From JAXGMV01 sp040772085 (lineage in GTDB: Bacteria > Chloroflexota > Anaerolineae > Anaerolineales > Anaerolineaceae): DNA of 64,000 bases. Positions 60,280 through 64,000 of this stretch are shown here, piece by piece. The stretch's first letter is position 1. Every line of letters begins with the position of its first letter. The stretch spans positions 1,426,001-1,490,000 of the forward strand of contig JAXGYU010000001.1 in NCBI GenBank assembly GCA_040772085.1, read 5' to 3'. The position numbers and the translations under genes are program-made. Below the pieces are notes generated by a model. That model saw only the letters and a list, made by a program, of their open reading frames with translations. It was not told the DNA's origin and did not search any database.

Positions 60280-60825
60280 CCATCCATAGGGGAGCCGCAA
60301 GCACACATGTTTTTGTTTGTGCTGGCGGAGGTTGTTTTTGTAGGGCGGTTCACGTTCTTTGAACCGCCATTTCTGCCCTGTTGAACCGATTGATTGATGA
60401 GGGTATTTTGGCTCCCCCGTGAGGGGGGACGGCGGAGGGGTTGATATTGTAGGGCGGTTCACGGTCTTTGAACCGCCATTCATATAATTGAATTCGAAAT
60501 GTCGGGAGCAAGACCGGCTCCCGACCTACATCCTACAGCCTATGTCTGGTCAAGGCAATCACAGAGCAGATTGCTATGCCACTTCAGCCAGACATTAATT
60601 CTCTGCCGCAATCGAGATTATCCATCCGTAGGGGAGCGGGCAAATTGATCTGCATTTGCCCCTCCCGCAGTTGAAACCAACATCAATCCAAACGGTCAAG
60701 GCAATCACAGAGCAGATTGCCGTGACCCTACAGCCCGACGTTGATTCTTCGCCACATTCGAGATTATCGATCCGTAGGGGAGTGGGCAACTGATTTGCAT
60801 TTGCCCCTCCCGCGATCAGGCTGGG
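60280..60825. repeat. Mosaic cluster of palindromic repeats
   Basis: Two family A variants with GGCGGTTC/GAACCGCC arms lie near 60341 and 60451. A family B unit (GTCGGGAGC..GCTCCCGAC) lies near 60499. Family C-like units, with CCATAGGGGAG or CCGTAGGGGAG and a matching CCCCTCCC, lie near 60282, 60629 and 60770, and the GGTCAAGGCAATC tail appears near 60551 and 60700. No gene is credible in 60244-60837. Confidence 0.85.
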
Positions 60826-60837
60826 GTAATACTCTCG

Positions 60838-62856
60838 CTATTCTTCTTCGAGACCCAGGTAGCGCCGCAGCATGCCGACAGCCTCGGCGACCGCGGGCGA
60901 ATTGGGCTTCTTCAATTTCAGCGTCTCATATGCCGGCAGAATGATGCGCACGCTTTGCGGCGACGGCTGGCCGTACAAACGCTCGCGCACCAGCGCCAGC
61001 GCGTGTTCGCCGTCGTTCATCGCCAGCAACGCCAGCGCCTGATCGAGATGAAAATCCTTTGGGTTATCCGCCAGCGCGGCAGCCCGCCGGAACGCGGAGA
61101 GCGCCGCGGGGAAATCGGAGCCGGCATAATTGAGCTGCCCTTGCAGCACATGATTGATGAACTGGTTGGGCGAGATGGCATGCGCCTTCTCGATATCCTG
61201 CTGGGCCTCTTCAAGCGCGTTCATGCGGATCGCCGCGTCTGCCCGGTTTTGGTATGCCAGCACAAAGTCAGGCTGCTGCTCGAGCGCCTTGGTGAAATCA
61301 GCGTATGCCTGCGGCAGATGCCCCAGCTCGAGCTGACTGGCGCCGCGGTTGTTATACGCTTTGGCGCCAAAGACCGGCGATTCGACCACTTTGTTGAAAT
61401 CCTCAATCGCGCGTTGGTATTCGCCCATCTGGTAGAGCGCCACACCGCGGTTGTATTCGACCGGACTGTTGGTATCAAACGTCATTGACTTGTCGTAATA
61501 ACCGACCGCGGTGGCGAGATCATTGCGCAGGTGCGCCTTGAGCCCGACCTCGAACATCATGTCAGCCAGCGCCAGCCGGGTTTCGTCCATCGTCAGCTTT
61601 TTAACCTTGCCGGCATAATGGTCGGCAAACGCCGAAAGGTCCGCGGCAGCTTCCTTAGCATCAATGCCGCTCAGGTCAAGCGCCATCTCTGAGAAATGCA
61701 GACGCTCGCCATCATCAAGGATGTCATAATTGCGCAGCACCTGCAATGCAGCCTTGCAAGCCTCACCGTCCGGTTTGCCGCCATCGGTCTTTGCCATCGC
61801 GTAGCGGCAGACCAGGTCAGTGCGCGGCACGGAACCGGCGGCGACGAAGATCGACAGCGACTCGAGGATGTTGGCAGCCAGCGGATTCTTCTGCTTGATC
61901 TCGGTGCGGCTGGCCTGCCACTCCTGCTGCAGACTGAACTGCACCAGCGACGTCATCTCATCACCGTTTACTTCCAGCTTGCCCATATTGGCGAGCCGGC
62001 GCAAGGGGTTGATGACCCGCTCGGGGTTGCCCTCGCTGCGTTCCAGCAGGATTTGCTGCGCGCCCGGATCGAGCGTGACGCCATAGGTCTTGCTGGCGGC
62101 CTCAGCCAATGCGTTGGTCTGATCCTGGTTGAGCTTCTGCAGGGTCAGGATACCAAAGCCCTGACCGCGCAGCCACTGGGTGTAATGCAAATCCATCTGA
62201 TCGGCTTCAGCATCGGCGATAACGTACAGTGACGCGCAGTTTTTGAGCGCGTAAATGGCATATTGCAGCAAGCTGCGCTGAACAGCCGGGAAATGCAGCG
62301 GCAGGTCTTCAATGTAAAGCAATGCGGGTTTCTTGGGATCGACCTGTTTGATGATGGCGTTGTAAACGGTGCCGGGGTCGGTGTTGCCGAACTTGCGCCA
62401 GGGGGCGAAGATGCGGTTAGCCGGTACCTTCTCTTCCCTGATCGCGCGCCTGATCAGCTCGGCAGCCGCACGGCTTTTACCGGTCTTGTTACTGCCGGTG
62501 ATCAGCAGCATGCGGTTGGCATCCAGATTGATCTGGTCAATACCGCCGCGCGCCACCCAGGGCACTTCGCCGCCCTTGCCGGGCACAATGCTGTCAACCG
62601 AAATATTCTCGAGCGCGGTTACAACTGTCTCTTCGACCGCGGGCTTATGGAAGAGCAATGTGGCAAAACCGATCAGCAAACTGAAGATGGTGAGGATATC
62701 GCGAACAACCTGAATGGTGCTCTTATTCTCATTCAGCACCGGCACAAGGTTATAGATCCAGGGCAGCCAGACGCGGCTCGAAAGCCACAGCAGCGGCACG
62801 CCCACCAGCAGCACAATGATCAGAATATTCTTCTTGCTGAGACTCGGTTTTTTCAT
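60838..62856 (-). CDS. Membrane-anchored P-loop NTPase with C-terminal TPR repeats
   Basis: A 672-residue protein. Two N-terminal membrane segments (ILIIVLLVGVPLLWL and ILTIFSLLIGFATLLF) precede a P-loop NTPase: Walker A ITGSNKTGKSRAA near residue 120-130, Walker B ALLYIEDLP near 177, then winged-helix-like sequence. About residues 440-640 form five or six TPR units, for example AVGYYDKSMTFDTNSPVEYNRGVALYQMGEYQRAIEDF and NRGASQLELGHLPQAYADF. The whole resembles a STAND-type signalling ATPase tethered to the membrane. No effector domain is seen, and neighbours give no clear partner. Start ATG 62856 (adjacent ATG at 62859 also possible). Confidence 0.85.
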   Translation of the reverse strand: MKKPSLSKKNILIIVLLVGVPLLWLSSRVWLPWIYNLVPVLNENKSTIQVVRDILTIFSLLIGFATLLFHKPAVEETVVTALENISVDSIVPGKGGEVPWVARGGIDQINLDANRMLLITGSNKTGKSRAAAELIRRAIREEKVPANRIFAPWRKFGNTDPGTVYNAIIKQVDPKKPALLYIEDLPLHFPAVQRSLLQYAIYALKNCASLYVIADAEADQMDLHYTQWLRGQGFGILTLQKLNQDQTNALAEAASKTYGVTLDPGAQQILLERSEGNPERVINPLRRLANMGKLEVNGDEMTSLVQFSLQQEWQASRTEIKQKNPLAANILESLSIFVAAGSVPRTDLVCRYAMAKTDGGKPDGEACKAALQVLRNYDILDDGERLHFSEMALDLSGIDAKEAAADLSAFADHYAGKVKKLTMDETRLALADMMFEVGLKAHLRNDLATAVGYYDKSMTFDTNSPVEYNRGVALYQMGEYQRAIEDFNKVVESPVFGAKAYNNRGASQLELGHLPQAYADFTKALEQQPDFVLAYQNRADAAIRMNALEEAQQDIEKAHAISPNQFINHVLQGQLNYAGSDFPAALSAFRRAAALADNPKDFHLDQALALLAMNDGEHALALVRERLYGQPSPQSVRIILPAYETLKLKKPNSPAVAEAVGMLRRYLGLEEE

Positions 62857-62990
62857 CAATCACCGCCACAGTTCGCTTTGTATCATTTTACATGATTGCG
62901 GGGCAGGACGCATGAAACCAGGCAAAAACTGCCGGTTCTGATGCAAAGAATCAGCCCTGGTGCAGCAACATCAAGAAAATGCGTCACCCG

Positions 62991-63461
62991 CTAGACGACG
63001 CGCTCACCGCCATACTGATCATAGAGCCGCTTGAAATACTCGTAATGCAGCGCTTCCCATTGCGCCAGTTTGTCGAACAAGATTTGCAGACGCAGGTCAC
63101 CGCCTAGAAATTCCTTGTTAGACCGGTAATAATTCTCAGCCTCTTTCTCCAGCCGCATGCCAACGGAGAAGACCATTAATGCCGTATCAAGCGAGGAGAA
63201 ATCAAGATTATCGGTTTTGAAAATACCAGGTTCGGGCAGTATGATTTCGCTTTTATCCATATCCCGGGTCGACTGCCCATGCAACCGGTTCAGTTCAGAC
63301 TTCAGATAGTCCTGATGCAGTTTCTCTTCGTCAGCCAGGCGCAGCAGCGCTTCTTTGACTTCCGGTGTATTGATGCACTCGGCAGCCATCTCGTAAAACT
63401 TTTGCCCGTCAACTTCATTAAGGAACGCCGTTTTGAAAACAGAAATCAAATCCCTATCCAT
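62991..63461 (-). CDS. Ferritin-like/rubrerythrin-type diiron protein
   Basis: A 156-residue four-helix protein with iron-ligand motifs NEVDGQKFYEMAAE near residue 14, ADEEKLHQDYL (ExxH) near 42, RLEKEAENYYR near 104 and WEALHYEYFKRL (ExxH) near 135, which is the erythrin pattern. It lacks the C-terminal rubredoxin ribbon of full rubrerythrins. Probably scavenges peroxide or iron in the cytosol. ATG 63461 is 9 nt after GGAG; the ATG at 63470 overlaps that site. An in-frame start at 63506 is unlikely. Confidence 0.82.
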   Translation of the reverse strand: MDRDLISVFKTAFLNEVDGQKFYEMAAECINTPEVKEALLRLADEEKLHQDYLKSELNRLHGQSTRDMDKSEIILPEPGIFKTDNLDFSSLDTALMVFSVGMRLEKEAENYYRSNKEFLGGDLRLQILFDKLAQWEALHYEYFKRLYDQYGGERVV

Positions 63462-63579
63462 CACCGCCATCTCCTTTAAATAATGAATACCTGACAAAAT
63501 TTGCAACAGACTAAGTATATTTTATTTTTATCTGCAAGTCACATTATTGGGGTTAATGAGCGCTGTCGGTGAGGAATTT

Positions 63580-64000
63580 CTATGCTTTTTTAGCCTTGAC
63601 GCTGAAGACCAATGGCAGCGCCGGCAGCCCCTCGGGCACATACCAGTAACCATCCTCGCGCCTTTCCAGCCAGTCAAACATGGGATAGTTCGTCTGCGCG
63701 AACTCATGCAGATACTCGAGTTTCAATCCGACGTTGACCAGTTGCGTGATCACCTCGCCCAACGGGTAGGCCCACTCATAGGAGACCTTTTCCTGGGTCT
63801 CGGCATCGCGGTCAGCATAACTGCCCTTCACCTCGAGGACCAGCGCGCCTTCATTGAAGTAGCTATAGCGCAGCGCCGGAGTTGTCGCTTCATCATCGAA
63901 GATCATGACAGCGGGATGATACTCCGCCATGTAGAAGGTGCCGCCCGGCTTGAGATAGCGCGCGATCAGCTCAGCCCATGCCCGCAGGTCGGGCAGCCAC
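63580..64000 (-). CDS. SAM-dependent methyltransferase, C-terminal part (cut by window edge)
   Basis: The frame runs from the window edge to a stop at 63580. Reading inward it gives WLPDLRAWAELIARYLKPGGTFYMAEYHP, the motif post-III region of class I methyltransferases (LKPGG-FY-E), followed by a C-terminal part that includes YEWAYPLGEVITQLVNVGLKLEYLHEF, as seen in methyltransferase_11-type enzymes. The N-terminal SAM-binding motif lies outside the window. Substrate unknown. Confidence 0.85.
   Translation of the reverse strand, partial: WLPDLRAWAELIARYLKPGGTFYMAEYHPAVMIFDDEATTPALRYSYFNEGALVLEVKGSYADRDAETQEKVSYEWAYPLGEVITQLVNVGLKLEYLHEFAQTNYPMFDWLERREDGYWYVPEGLPALPLVFSVKAKKA

Overview
The window looks like a chromosomal contig from a Chloroflexota bacterium, most likely class Anaerolineae (inference; no rRNA is present). 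The reasons are the moderately high G+C, the secreted binding proteins with Ala/Pro/Thr-rich linkers after a lipobox Cys, the SigA-type promoters with TGnTATAAT boxes, a DUF951 protein, RNase J, a GldF-GldG fusion, and many short palindromic intergenic repeats.

Layout. 1-720: the 5' part of an IS200-type transposase gene, then palindromic repeats. 722-5578: a three-gene ABC operon (ATPase, GldF-GldG fusion, DUF4340 protein). 5734-6330: a GNAT enzyme. 6816-10419 (minus) and 15138-18836 (plus): two peptide-type ABC importers, each with a binding protein and two permeases but no ATPase; the second binding-protein gene carries a frameshift near its 3' end. Between them lie a MATE transporter, two methyltransferases, the SRP RNA and a small unknown gene. 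18965-19322: tRNA-Asn followed by a tandem array of broken T-arm/acceptor copies. 19627-23811: PRPP synthetase, peptidase T and RNase J. 25096-31349: galactokinase and a complete branched-chain amino-acid/amide ABC importer with a LivM-LivG fusion and a LivF that seems to start at ATT.

31430-40797 is mainly housekeeping: GIY-YIG nuclease, TyrA-like dehydrogenase, site-2 protease, DUF951, an MGDG-synthase-type glycosyltransferase, tsaE-tsaB-rimI, an MFS exporter, adenosine deaminase, DUF488 and a YCF48-like lipoprotein. 41138-46194 holds CstA, an unknown coiled-coil protein, RNase D, a beta-CASP nuclease and tRNA-Ser(CGA). Next to that tRNA is an AT-rich accessory patch (about 46200-48130) with an intact AbiEi antitoxin gene, a shattered AbiEii toxin gene and a DUF5655 fragment.

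48368-57776 includes an isoprenylcysteine-methyltransferase-like protein, a secreted VWA-sortase fusion protein, a BNR-repeat protein, a copper/heavy-metal operon (P1B ATPase plus a CsoR that seems to start at ATC), a zinc-ribbon membrane protein, a DUF305 protein and a proline-racemase-family enzyme. 57969-60193 holds ygeY-ygeW, and 60838-64000 a membrane-anchored P-loop/TPR protein, a ferritin-like protein and a partial methyltransferase.

The most distinctive observations are the VWA-sortase fusion with SrtA-like catalytic spacing, the tRNA-Asn-derived tandem array, the palindromic repeat families with compensatory stem changes, two apparent non-AUG (ATT, ATC) starts, several probable leaderless promoters, and the decayed AbiE locus beside tRNA-Ser. 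I did not find a clearly new multi-gene defence system.
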